From NCBI GenBank assembly GCA_012184525.1, contig WOFQ01000003.1, forward strand, positions 1-64,000: a stretch of 64,000 bases of DNA. The letters are read 5' to 3'. The stretch comes from Xenoacremonium recifei. Lineage: Eukaryota > Ascomycota > Sordariomycetes > Hypocreales > Nectriaceae. Below the pieces are notes generated by a model. That model worked only from the letters and a program-made list of their open reading frames with translations. It did not search any database and was not told the DNA's origin. The position numbers were made by a program, and so were the translations under genes. Positions 9,851 through 20,218 of this stretch are shown piece after piece (position 1 is the stretch's first letter; every line of letters starts with the position of its first letter).

Positions 9851-10706
9851 GATTAAACCTTTCGTGTGATTTCGGAGGGTCTACTCTATCTCAAGTGACA
9901 ATGGTTACAACTTTTATACGGTCCTTAGTGAATAAGGGAAGAAGCTCAGGGAGGATCTGAGCTGAATCCCCCAGCTACGGGGCGGCGATAAGACCCTGTA
10001 CCCGCCCGCCTCTGCCGTTCATCTGCGGGGTTCCCCAGCAAAGATTACAAGTAATGCTCTAAGTCACCAGGCATTTCGTTGAGAAAACCACAAATCAAAC
10101 GAGCCACGGGTGCGATATGTTAATCGGAACTAACAAGAAGGGAGAACCCCAGCAAGCTCGAGAAGTGCTAATTAACCCTCGCGAGTCCATGATCAACACA
10201 TGACTTACGAATCCGAAAAGCACCAACGATCATCTGGATTGCAAAACACACACCAATTTGCCAGGCACAATCGGATTTCGTTGAAGGCAAACCGAGATGC
10301 TCGCATCATCGGTTCAACAACTTTCCTTCACGAAGCTAAGATGTCTTCTTTGTCGCGTTTGTTAAGGATCATGATAACAAGGTGTTCGCTTCGCGCGTAG
10401 CTCACTGTAACCGAACCCCTTATCAGCGCGAAGGAATCAATGGTGCAAAGAGAGGTCGGGTAAGTACCCGGCAGCGGGCCGTGTGCTTCTGACAAATTTC
10501 TGTTCCGGCCGGCTGTCTCAGCATCTGCTGTAGTGTTATCATCAAGCATGGAGATAAGGCTGGTCTCTTCAATGTCGTAATGAGAAGCATGTCCAGGCAC
10601 TCGCCTCGCTTAGCACGCTCCGTATACATAGGCAGTGCGTGCTCGTTATTTGTCTCGTAAACCTAGCAGTACGGGCTGGGTAAGTAAGAAAGAAGTTGGT
10701 TTCGAG
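9851..10706. other. Divergent promoter between the P450 and a sugar permease
   Basis: About 850 bp between two divergent genes. Short frames exist (for example 10328-10600 on the minus strand) but have no family look and no start or splice support. I see no RNA gene or repeat here. Confidence 0.5.
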
Positions 10707-12679
10707 ATGGCCAAATTCCCATCGTACCAATGGCCATTCCAAGGCAAAAAGCTCATCACGGTCCTCAACTACGCAAACTCGTTTGCGTTCATGCTCTATG
10801 GCTGGGATGCCGGTGAGACACCTTAGGAGGCATGAGCTAGCAGCAGCTTCAAGCTAACAAGACTTCGTCAATGCATAGGTGTCATCGGCGGTGTTCTTGC
10901 TAACCCATACTTCCTGGATGCCATTGGCAATCCGACGGACTCCAGGTATTCTACTTTCATCGCCGCTGGGATTCTGCTTGGCGATGTAGTGGGTTTGGCT
11001 GTGATTGCCCCCTTGAGTTGGATTTTGGGGCGACGGAAGACCGTCATCCTTTGCTGCTGGACTGCTATTGTTGGTGTGATCTTGCAAACCACCACAAAAA
11101 GCGCAGTTCAAATTCTGGTTGGACGTGTCGTTCTCGGTATCGCGAATGGGCGTAAGTCTCCCAATGACAGTGACCTGAAGCAACCATGAGCGTAAAGCCG
11201 GTATCAATATAGCATCGACTAACACCTATCAGCCTTGGCTGCCACAACTCCGATCTATATCCAAGAATGCAACGTTATGCATGAGAAACGAACCTTTGAT
11301 ACAATGGTCATGGTTTTATGGGGTATTGGAGGCATCTCCGTTGCCACGTGGTTTGACTACGCCATGCTCAAAGCACCCGATCACAACGCTTGGCGTGTGT
11401 CGTTAGCTATGCAGGCCTTCTTCCTCATTATAGCGCTGATTCTTGTTTATGGTTGCCCTGATTCTCCTAGGTATGTCACGAACAAATTCCTCTGAATTGC
11501 GCGTCTAGTGTATCTGACACGTATTTGCAGATGGTTGCTTGCTCGTGGACGCGAGGCAGAGGGCAATGATGCCATCAAACGCCTGGTTGGAAAAGACGAA
11601 AATGATGAACATTTCACCAAGGTGAAGGATAGCATTATGACTTCCATCAAGTTGGAATCTGAACGTACGAAACGCCTCACGCTCAAGGTTCTCTTCACGG
11701 GCGACGGCAGTCCGACGAAGAATGTGAGACGGATTTGGTAAGTGATGTCGCTTCTCTTCTCAGCATAATTTCGACATCCAAGCCAGCTTAGTAGTAACAC
11801 ACCAGTGAACAGGATTGGAATATTCATTAATCTCGCTGGCCCTTTCTTTGGGACTCAATTAATCACCTTTTATGGTCAGGCTTTACTCCAGGGGGTCGGG
11901 CTCAAAGGTGACGATGTCACTCTAGCGCTCGCTGCTATCAACACCGGCATCCCGATTGGTATGGCACTCAGCTTCGTTATTCTTCCCCGAGTAGGAAGAC
12001 GTCCTATGTTATGTTGGGGAGCTACCGTATGTCTGATATGACGTGACGCGATGTTGGAGATGACCCACTGATGTTCTTGAAGATCCTCACTACACTGATG
12101 TGTATCTATACCGGCCTCGCCAATATCACTAATCCTTCCAAAGGCGCTCAGTGGGCATCTGTAGTCATACTCATTTTGTTCAATATCACCAATGGAGCGA
12201 GCTGGATCTGGCTCGGTACGTATAACCCTTTCCACTTCCGACATCATTCTGACTGATGCTTGATGACACTAGCCTTTTTGTACGCTGTCGAGATTCTGCC
12301 ATTGCAATACAGAAGTCAAGTTCAGGCCGGCTCAAACTTGGTGTTCTGGTTTATTGCATTCCTTGCTGTTTACTTTGGCGGACAAGCAGCCAGTAACCCT
12401 AATATCGGTGCTTTGATTTATATCTGGTTTTGTCTTGGAGGGGCTATTGTAACGATATTGGCCTGGATCTTTGTGGCCGAAAGTAAGTTTCATATTACCG
12501 GAGATGGATACCAGCGGCTAATAGAAAATTTCTTTGTAGCCAAGAATCTGACACTCGAAGAAATTGATCTTCTTTGGGCCGACAAAGAGTTCAAGAATGA
12601 GCACCAAGACTTGGTTGTTATTCTGGGAGCGAAGCCGGACGAGAAGAATGTGGCAGACCCCGACCTAGAGAAAGTCTAG
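10707..12679 (+). CDS. MFS sugar transporter (hexose-permease family)
   Basis: Seven exons: 10707-10812, 10879-11151, 11233-11470, 11531-11737, 11813-12026, 12083-12215 and 12273-12679. All phases agree and give 525 residues with about 12 membrane helices. Family marks include ANSFAFMLYGWDAGVIGG in helix 1, GRRKT between helices 2 and 3, CPDSPRWL before the central loop and PRVGRRPML after helix 8. It is a proton-coupled sugar (or related polyol/quinate) uptake carrier of the plasma membrane. ATG 10707 is the first ATG of the exon and gives the usual short N-terminus. The gene is divergent from the P450 relic and its substrate is unknown. Nothing is broken. Confidence 0.85.
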
Positions 12680-12796
12680 GCTGGAAGACCCTGTTGAAGA
12701 TGAGTTTGCGATTGCTAAGAATGCTCTTTGTTCGAGTGAGGCAAGAAAGGGGTGAAACTCAATCAATCTGAATACTTCTCATCATATAAATTCCTG

Positions 12797-13804
12797 TCAA
12801 ATCGCTTCCAGACTCTTCCAGAATTCCAACATGCTCTTTTCCACCTCCTCGGTCTTCTCTGCAATTACGCCATGCCCGACGCCAGCTATGACCTGTATTT
12901 TTCCTTTCCACCCTAGACTTTGCAGCTCGTTTGTCATATACTCTACCTGGAAGAACGCGTCGTGCTCGCCCAGAAGCGTCAACGTTGCCAGATCGGTGTT
13001 AGCCAAGGCCCTAAACGTGTCGTGAGAATCATAGAGGCCGCTATATCTGTAACAACTAGCCATACTTGCTACATGGCCTGCGTGCTTCTCATATTCCCAT
13101 ACCTGGACAGCTTCTCTAGGCACCGCATCCATACCCTTGTCAGCAAATTCCTTCTCCCATCCTTCAGGCACCGGACCAGGCCCTAGTATTCCATAGACTC
13201 TCCTTGCGCTATAACTCTCCCAACCCCAACCCCAACCTCCCCATCCCATGAACCTCTCCCACACACTCCGACTGGATTTCTTCCAAAGGCCTGCAGGCGC
13301 AACGAGTACCAGTGATTTGACAACAGGAGCATGATATCTGGCAAAGGTGGCGGCGATCATGCCTCCGAGAGAATAACCCAGGAAGTGAGCGGACGTCCAC
13401 TGGAGATGGGAAAGCAGATGCAGAATCTGAGAGTGAAAGAGGCCAGATACATGAGCGGCTACTGGAGTTGAGGAGAGACCATGGCCCCAGATATCGTAGA
13501 TGACGACTGTTGTGGGAGTTGAAGACGCGGCAAGGCGGGCTGCTAGTGGGAGTAGTCCTATAGCGGGGGTACCGACGCCGTGGATGAGTAAAACGCGTCG
13601 GGGCGGCTCGGTTCTAGGGGAATCGGATGGACAAGGTTCAAAAAGGTAGTAGGTCGTGTCGCCCCAATAAGATTTAATCGTTTGTGGAGGCGGAAGAACA
13701 TGTCCAAATAAAGTTTTGAAGTCTTCAGCCGGCGGAGGGGGAATGGATTGCTCGCCGTTGATTCGAGAAGGGTGGGGAAGAACTGGGATGCTGTTTGCGG
13801 GCAT
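12797..13804 (-). CDS. Alpha/beta-hydrolase
   Basis: A single exon of 335 codons from ATG 13804 (MPANSIPVLPHP). The open frame continues upstream to 14128, but that part has no family look. The fold is clear: VLLIHGVGTPAIG (oxyanion loop), GYSLGG nucleophile elbow (Ser), LGEHDAFF (Asp) and GVGHGV (His). This is the triad of the general alpha/beta-hydrolase group that cleaves esters, lactones or C-C bonds. A Gly/Trp-rich stretch (WGGWGWGWE) interrupts the cap region. Its stop faces the end of the sugar permease, about 120 bp away. No signal peptide is evident with this start. Confidence 0.8.
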   Translation of the reverse strand: MPANSIPVLPHPSRINGEQSIPPPPAEDFKTLFGHVLPPPQTIKSYWGDTTYYLFEPCPSDSPRTEPPRRVLLIHGVGTPAIGLLPLAARLAASSTPTTVVIYDIWGHGLSSTPVAAHVSGLFHSQILHLLSHLQWTSAHFLGYSLGGMIAATFARYHAPVVKSLVLVAPAGLWKKSSRSVWERFMGWGGWGWGWESYSARRVYGILGPGPVPEGWEKEFADKGMDAVPREAVQVWEYEKHAGHVASMASCYRYSGLYDSHDTFRALANTDLATLTLLGEHDAFFQVEYMTNELQSLGWKGKIQVIAGVGHGVIAEKTEEVEKSMLEFWKSLEAI

Positions 13805-14513
13805 CCTGACTGATCCTGAAGAAGAATGGCTGAATGGCTCGACTCGTCGCGAGATCAACATTAAAATGTGAAATACAATGTCTTCAAATACTCCGGAGGC
13901 ACCAATGGCGGCACATAGGATAGGGAAGGGCGTTTTTGACAGGTGGTCTGAGCATCTTATCGTCAACGGGGTCGAACAGGAAGGAAAAGTGAGAGCAGAC
14001 TCAACACAAGCTAAATTTATTATTGGTGGAGAGTGGCCGCAAATTTCGCGCCTCCCTTTAGTCCAGGGTAGGTGACAGTACCGGACATCGCGAAGATGGG
14101 ACAGCGCGTTCAATGGCAATGATAACAACTAGAATTGGATTTTGAGACTACTACGGGGTTTCGAGGCATATTTAACGCGAAGAGAGTCGCTTTGTGTCCT
14201 TAGCAGTTGAGTTGCAACTTATGGATCTGCTTTTTCTGCCTGGTTAGTAGTTAGGAACCTCGCAACTCCAAACTCTTCGCCACTGAGAACACAAATGCAC
14301 CAGCATTTTGCATGTAAAGGAATATAGGAAACTTTGCATTCTCAAGTTTCATCGACACGCGTCTCTCGCGATTTTGGTTTGTTTATTTTTCATACCCACG
14401 CTGTATTCTTTACGCGCCCTCGATTATTAATTCACAAGGGGGGCAACAGCTCTGTTCCATCAAAGCTACGGCGGATGCCCTAGAATCTAACTATCTTACA
14501 TTTTCCAGAGAAT
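13805..14513. other. Intergenic region, no gene seen
   Basis: About 700 bp upstream of the hydrolase and downstream of the interrupted hypothetical gene. It should include the hydrolase promoter. No repeat or RNA gene recognised. Confidence 0.5.
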
Positions 14514-15335
14514 TTAAAGATCCTTTCTCAAACTGGCACCCTCCATCATGTTGCTTATTCTCCTTCTCTCTTCTGGACTCGGGTCACTCCACCATTCGTC
14601 AGCCTTTTGCTTCGGGAAGCTTTTCTCCCATTCTGCAACCTTCCCGGCATCAATTTGATGCCAGGGGATACCCAGGTCTTTGGACACATGGTCCTTAATA
14701 TAATTGCAGACAGAGCTGCCCGACACGCCATCTGGCTTTTTGCCATCCACGAAGAAGGAGCCAAACATGGCCTTCTCCTCCCGAGCCATCCTCTCAAGAG
14801 TCCGATTCATCCCATTAATTATGCTACGCTTGTTATAGCTCACTGGCTTCATCTAATTATTGACCTTATGCCAGTCGAGCTGGAAACCAGCTCGGTCGTA
14901 AGTAGGAGACCCATTCGGACCCTTTTTGTGACAGACGTGCAGGTGGTGGAATGTTTCGGTGGGATCTGCCAGAGCCTTCTTCGCGTAAAACTGGTCATCG
15001 TGCTTTCGACCCTTGGGTCTCGGCAGGCTAGGAATGTAGAACCGCGACTTGAAGTCGTCGTCGATTTCGTCACTACGCAACCGCGGCCGATTCACGCGCC
15101 CTGGCGTAGACCGCTGATCTCGAAGTTGGGTCCGATCGTAGTCGTATTCTAAGTCTGGGGTCGTGAGACGGGGTCGTGGGTCAGGTTCTGGCGTCTCTGA
15201 AGGCTCGTCTGGCTGTGTTTGGGTTCTCCTGCTCCGTTTCGATACTGGTCGGGGGTTGCGTTCGGTTGATCGTCTCTTACGACTTGAGGTAGCGCTGCGC
15301 CCTGGGGCTTCATGGGACTCTGAGGAACTCGGCAT
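14514..15335 (-). pseudogene. Hypothetical fungal protein interrupted by one TAG
   Basis: One frame runs from ATG 15335 to the stop at 14514 with a single in-frame TAG at 14853-14855. The N-terminal half is low-complexity, basic and proline-rich (SRKRRSTERNPRP, DEPSETPEPDPRP) and probably disordered. The part after the stop is better ordered and helix-like: REEKAMFGSFFVDGKKPDG, then DHVSKDLGIPWHQIDAGKVAEW and a SLRKDL end. This reads like a lineage-specific family of fungal unknowns in which the two parts belong together. A TGG (Trp) codon at the stop position is the simplest ancestor. Alternatives are two separate small genes (the second could start at ATG 14852) or readthrough. Function unknown. 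Confidence 0.55.
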
Positions 15336-16332
15336 GGCGAAAGTTGTTTGAGCTGAGCATCCTCCGTGCCCCGTAATTCTAGAGCCCATCTTTATTACGG
15401 AGTAGTAGCTCAATCGCGAGTCGCGTCTCGTCGATACCCACAACATAAACAAAAACAAAGGGCGGTCACAGCCAGCACGCAGCTCATTTGTGATCCTGGT
15501 CTAATTCCCGAATAAATTGGTTTATGCACGTACTTTCTTTCCTCAATGGGACATTTTTTTTTCTCGACCACCTGGTATTAAGCACTCGGCATTTCGGGTT
15601 GAGGGCTGACTGGCGGTATTGGGCGCTGTTGACCCACGTATGTAAGGGATGCTCCCTCTATGTACGGAGTACCAGTGGTGGATCGTGACATCATATTCCT
15701 GTGCCGAGACTACCTATGTCCGTCCACTTCGTTTCATAGTGTCACTGTTGTGCCTGGAGGGGCAAGATATGTTGGTCGTTGTACATAGGAATTATAGCAT
15801 CAATAGGACACTGTACTCCGTACACTATATTTTGTTCAAGTCTGGAGCTTTCAGCCGAGTCATAAGCTGCCTTTCACCGCCTGCTGCTCTCCAATCAATT
15901 GCCATTGATCTACCGGATGAAAGTGGCAGAACTGAAACATGCATCACACTAAAGCTTAAGACCTCACAAAAGCGTTCAACCAAGACTGAGTTGCTGCAGA
16001 ACTTGACGTAGTTAGGTGCTCTGCCGTGAAGATGACTGGCTGGACTCGATCCTTGCCTCGCACCCCGGTGCAACGAGTTGGATATTCAGCGCACCACTGG
16101 ATGGTGATCTTATCTGAGAAATTGAAGAGCGTATATATGCAAGTGTTTCAATGGTTTGGGATCGCCATGACGGGTGATTGGCTTTGATGGATAGAATACG
16201 TCATTCAGAGAGAAGAAAGAAGAAAGCAGATGGATCATGATAAGTATAAATTGCAAGAAGCCTTCGTAAAACTTTCAAATCCATTCTTCGCCCTTGAACT
16301 CAAACCAAGATTTGCACTTCCAATCTTTCATA
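15336..16332. other. Intergenic region with TACGGAGTA/TACTCCGTA elements
   Basis: No gene I can support; a 120-codon frame at 15649-16011 has no family look and no splice support. TACGGAGTA occurs at 15396-15404 and 15663-15671, and the palindromic form TGTACTCCGTACA at 15812-15824. TATAAA at 16245-16250 lies 83 bp before the next start codon and is a likely TATA box for it. Confidence 0.5.
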
Positions 16333-16735
16333 ATGGCTGCCGAAATGCGATATAATCATGCTAGAGAGCAATGGCTTTCAAGCGGAAAACGAGCCCGTCA
16401 GCAGAAACAGAGTGCTGAGAAGGATTACGAGGAGATGAAGGACCTTGGAATGGCCGAGAACCAGAACTTCGAGACGTGGGCTTCTACGAATGTATGCTAG
16501 GTCTATTCCATCACGGGAACTCCCAGCTAATACGTTGGCTTAGGCCCCTGCCTTCATCGCGAGCTACCAGGAATTCAGCGCCGCGGCAGCCGCATACGCC
16601 CAAGCTGCACAAAACTTTGACTCCGAAGCTTGGAACAAATGGCAAGAAGAGTACACGAAACAACGAAACGAGGCATATTACGGTTCAGGAAAAGACCATG
16701 GATCAAACTTTTTGATTATCATCCCCGAGGAATAA
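16333..16735 (+). CDS. Small helical hypothetical protein
   Basis: Two exons (16333-16491 and 16544-16735) with a GTATGC...CTTAG intron give 116 residues. The protein is hydrophilic and almost wholly helical. It has charged repeats rich in Glu, Lys, Gln, Ala and Tyr (HAREQWLSSGKRARQQKQSAEKDYEEMK) and an Ala-rich run followed by WNKWQEEYTKQRNEAYY. No membrane segment or enzyme motif is visible. The in-phase junction, AT-rich flanks and TATAAA box upstream support a real gene. I do not recognise the family; a structural or stress-related small protein is possible but unproven. Confidence 0.6.
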
Positions 16736-17130
16736 TCTTATGCGTGCTCATAGTTCAAGGATTTTTGAAGGATGTAATTCTGCATTAGTCATAAAATATA
16801 TTCCAAGGCGATACTTCAATAGACATATTTCGGTGGCATTTTAATTCGTCTACGACAGAAATAAATACCATGCAGGTTTCTTGACGACGCACAGAGCTAA
16901 TGGAATTAATTTATAATATTTATATTTGACTGCAAATTTGAGAGTCAAGGCGAGGTTAAGACTGAAGTGGTTGGAATGAGATATATCGGAGTTATAAGGA
17001 GAGTGATTACTTGCTTGAGAATGGTATATAATATGAGATCAGATTGGTTGAGACCACACGTCCCCCCGGCATATGTGATGGTACCGGTAGAAAAGTATTG
17101 GTGAGCTGATTCGTAGCGACTCTTCCCTAA

Positions 17131-18324
17131 CTATACAGCTCCCTTTTGGGCTACGATTCGATATGTCGTTGTGATCAATCGCATGTTGTCCATCTCCACA
17201 AAGGCCTGCCCATCGAGACATAATCTGTCAAACAGAGTCTTCAGGTGTGTAGGTAGGACGCGTATCTTGACCAACCCGTGGATGATTCGCCTTAATGATC
17301 GGAAGTAAATGTCAACCTTGTCGATGAGAGGAGCTTGGAGGCCATCTAAACTGGGATTGTCCGATTTTAGGATGGAAAACCCGGCCTCTATCAGCGCCTT
17401 CTCCAGACCAGCTGGGGTAGGCGTACCCACGGCTCCAATCAGAGGTTTGACTCGCTTCATGAGACCTGCATGGATGGGATCTTCCGGGTTGTAAGCCGGC
17501 AAGCTGACCCAATCCAAGAGAAGAAATTTGGCGCCCGGTTTCAACACTCTGTAGATGTCTTTGAAGAGTAGGGAAGGATCTTTGCATAGACTGAGGGCTT
17601 GGATCTCGTAAAAGGCGTCGAAGGTTAGATCTGAAAAAGGGAGAGGCAGATCGTTCTGATCGTGGACCACGAATTTGTTGCCCAGGCCCAGGCCTTCATT
17701 GAAATCTTCCGCCTGAAAGATTTGGTTTTGATCAATATTTAGACCAACTACCTTTGCTCCAGAAAAGTTGGACATATGCGCCGCAACCCTCCCGCGACCA
17801 CATCCGAGATCAAGCGTCGTCATTCCAGGTTTCAGCTCAATCTCTCGGGCTATGGCCTCCTCGTTGAGGAGTTGATTCTCAAGCACAGATGCCTTCTTAT
17901 CCATCAATGGAGGAATGTACATCTTTTCGACGTCTCCAAGGCTGCACAGATGGTTTAAAACAGAGTAGTAAGCACGCAGGCAGTCTCCGACACGTAATTG
18001 GTAGTCTGGGCCAAAGGCTGCCACCATCTGGTCCTCGTCGGACCAGTCCAAGGAATAGATCTCATAAGAGGCCATGAAGTCATTGACCTCTTTCGGGGTG
18101 AGTTGATAAAGGTGCTTGAAAGCCTTCATAAAGGTCTTCCACCTCTTTGAGGAGACATTCCGATAGGCGCGAGGGTGCTTCAGAGAAGTTCCATTAGCTT
18201 CCGCAAACAGAACTTTTTCATCCACAGCTTCACTCGATCTGGCACTGTCTATAGCATCGCTGCTGGTTGCTGGACTATCTTGAAGCGCTGGGTTGCGCGG
18301 TAAGGAGGAAATCGTAGTGGTCAT
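17131..18324 (-). CDS. Erg6-like SAM methyltransferase (sterol/terpenoid C-methyltransferase family)
   Basis: A single exon of 397 residues from ATG 18324 (MTTTISSLPR). The SAM-binding motif I, LDLGCGRGRVAAHM, lies at residues 171-184. VVGLNIDQNQI (motif with the acidic residue) and the LPFSDLTFDAFYEIQALSL post-motif follow, then YRVLKPGAKFLLLDW. The order and spacing match sterol 24-C-methyltransferases and relatives that methylate sterols, tocopherols or fungal terpenoids with S-adenosylmethionine. The N-terminal about 90 residues are family-poor. It probably works on a lipophilic substrate at ER membranes or lipid droplets. True Erg6 has a typical YEFGWG block that I do not see, so a specialised metabolite role is more likely. 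A CGG-N5-CCG site lies upstream. Confidence 0.8.
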   Translation of the reverse strand: MTTTISSLPRNPALQDSPATSSDAIDSARSSEAVDEKVLFAEANGTSLKHPRAYRNVSSKRWKTFMKAFKHLYQLTPKEVNDFMASYEIYSLDWSDEDQMVAAFGPDYQLRVGDCLRAYYSVLNHLCSLGDVEKMYIPPLMDKKASVLENQLLNEEAIAREIELKPGMTTLDLGCGRGRVAAHMSNFSGAKVVGLNIDQNQIFQAEDFNEGLGLGNKFVVHDQNDLPLPFSDLTFDAFYEIQALSLCKDPSLLFKDIYRVLKPGAKFLLLDWVSLPAYNPEDPIHAGLMKRVKPLIGAVGTPTPAGLEKALIEAGFSILKSDNPSLDGLQAPLIDKVDIYFRSLRRIIHGLVKIRVLPTHLKTLFDRLCLDGQAFVEMDNMRLITTTYRIVAQKGAV

Positions 18325-18508
18325 CTTTCGGCCTAGGGGAGGACAAAAACAAGAAGGGGGGTGTACTTCTTGGCACTGCAAAGGATTATCATTGCGACCT
18401 TTTTCTACGAGAAAGATAAATGGCAGATGGGTCACGTTACTCTCCTATTGCAGAAGAATCCAGGAATCCGAAATCGGAAGATTGAACGCATCCCGGTCGC
18501 CTGATCCC

Positions 18509-18519
18509 CGGATGGGCCG
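18509..18519. promoter_or_regulatory. CGG-N5-CCG inverted repeat (possible Zn2Cys6 site)
   Basis: CCCCGG-ATGGG-CCGGGG contains CGG and CCG half-sites five bases apart, about 185 bp upstream of the methyltransferase ATG. Zn2Cys6 dimers bind CGG half-sites with fixed spacing. The symmetry is seen; binding is inferred. Confidence 0.35.
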
Positions 18520-18622
18520 GGGCGTTCATGCGATGGGACACGGCTGACAAACAGGACTCCGAGGTCAATCTTTATTTCCGAGATGTGACGACAATGGTAG
18601 CCCTACGAAAATCCAAGCAAGC

Positions 18623-19006
18623 CTAATCAATCGTTCCCACAACAAAGGACCCATGACCTGTCGGTTTTGAACACCAAATTGATCCTGTTGGGTGGGTTGC
18701 AGATGCATGGTTGTGAGGCTGATCCTTCTGATTGGCCTTAGTTTCGAGGGAGGAGACCAATTTACAGAGGTCGATGGCCTGTTTGTGATAAGACGTTGGG
18801 GGTTCTCCTGCGTGATTATCATGGGCTAGGAGAATGAGATGCGACGAGTTTTTTTCCTGCTGGAAAGACTTTTCCGATGCTTCCGCAGCACTGAAGTACA
18901 GTTTGTTGGATTTCTTTGTGTCAATCTCGACAGGGGTAAAATTCTGTCCCGTTAGGTTCGTGACAGAACGATACAATCCCAAAACTCCGACACCAAGCTT
19001 TCTCAT
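18623..19006 (-). CDS. Possible small hypothetical protein
   Basis: An intronless 127-codon frame beginning MRKLGVGVLGLYRS. It lies upstream of the methyltransferase on the same strand. The composition is plausible for a soluble protein (polar, with a Lys/Glu-rich middle and His/Ser-rich end), but I see no family motif, and a frame of this length can occur by chance. An antisense frame overlaps it. I list it only as a candidate. Confidence 0.25.
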   Translation of the reverse strand: MRKLGVGVLGLYRSVTNLTGQNFTPVEIDTKKSNKLYFSAAEASEKSFQQEKNSSHLILLAHDNHAGEPPTSYHKQAIDLCKLVSSLETKANQKDQPHNHASATHPTGSIWCSKPTGHGSFVVGTID

Positions 19007-20218
19007 CTCGTGTCAATCAGAGTCAACAAGTTCTTCCGACGTGAAGGAAAAGACAGAAATATCCATTATCCTCATCATGATGAGCAAATAGGATATTGTC
19101 TTATTACGTTGCCAGTATCGCGTGTAATTCAGATACAAGACTTCTTCAGTCCAATGGCGACTGGAAACTACAGACGAGGTTGAAATAAACTCAAGGTGCG
19201 TAATTGATAGGTCAAAATTCTTTGGCATCACTGCCCATTGGCTGTCGATGAGACAGATGCGTCATCCTATCTCTTGTCGATGGCGATGCCCCATGGCGAA
19301 TGCTGAGAATAGGATGCCAAAGCATAATGCTATTTACACTAGCTTTTCAAAGAATAATGTTTCCACATAGTGGTGGCTGAGACGGGTTTGCTGCCTATAT
19401 AAGCATTGGTTACTGCCATCGATGGAATACTCTATCCCCATTGTCATGTTATATGTCGCCTTGGAGTGATTAGAATGCCATGAATATCTTCCTCCTCACG
19501 TTCTGGAGTGCGGAGTGCCCAGAGAGCCACTGTGCGGAGTCTTCGGCAGTAGACATGGATCTCGGGGCCGACGGTCCCCTCTTTTCGATACCACTCCCTG
19601 TCATTCACCCTGGCACCTTTGGCACCCCGACTTTCGACCGCTGCCCAGGACAGCCGAAGAACCTTTGCAGGTAGGGTGGGCTTCTGTCCCGTGGACAAAA
19701 TTTTACTGGTGCAGTACCAACTATAGTACAGCATGGACTGTCAGCAGACCTCATCCATCTCATCATAAGCCCTTATTAATAATGCTGCATCCCGACGATC
19801 AGCGCAACCCCCCACTGGCAATGATGACTCCCCGCCGGGTTCAGAGGACGACTTCGGAGACTTCGGCACACTATTCCGCTCACTGTTCTGAAATAGGCTG
19901 TAAGCATAAAGTAAAATTCTAAGCTTCTTATTCTCGTATCTTTCAACCTCATAAAAGCAGACTTCCTTCGATGGTTTCTCTATTGATGCAACCATCGGAG
20001 CGTTCGTTACGACAAACTCGGACACTGAACGTCTTATCACCTGCGACGACATTTTCTCATCCACCACAACACACATTCCCAAGGAAGCAACACCAGGAGA
20101 TCAGCGCGTACAGATATAACAGCTTGATATGCAGTTCTGAAGGAAGAGGTCCTGAAACACCACTCTCCTCAAAGACAAGAAAAGGCAACACATGGGTGCG
20201 GAGGACGTTGGTCCCGGT
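19007..20218. other. Gene-poor stretch
   Basis: About 1.2 kb. A 113-codon minus-strand frame (19741-20082) is the best of several weak candidates; it has no recognisable domain. A TATATAAG sequence near 19396 is followed by only a very short frame. I support no gene here. Confidence 0.45.

Noticed and set aside
13805..14128. N-terminal extension of the alpha/beta-hydrolase
   Set aside because: The open frame has a low-quality sequence before MPANSIPV and no family similarity; the inner ATG is preferred.
15649..16011. 120-codon plus-strand frame
   Set aside because: No family features, poor codon look, contains two copies of the intergenic TACTCCGTA-type element.
19741..20082. 113-codon minus-strand frame
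   Set aside because: No domain, no splice partner and no supporting context; length is within chance.
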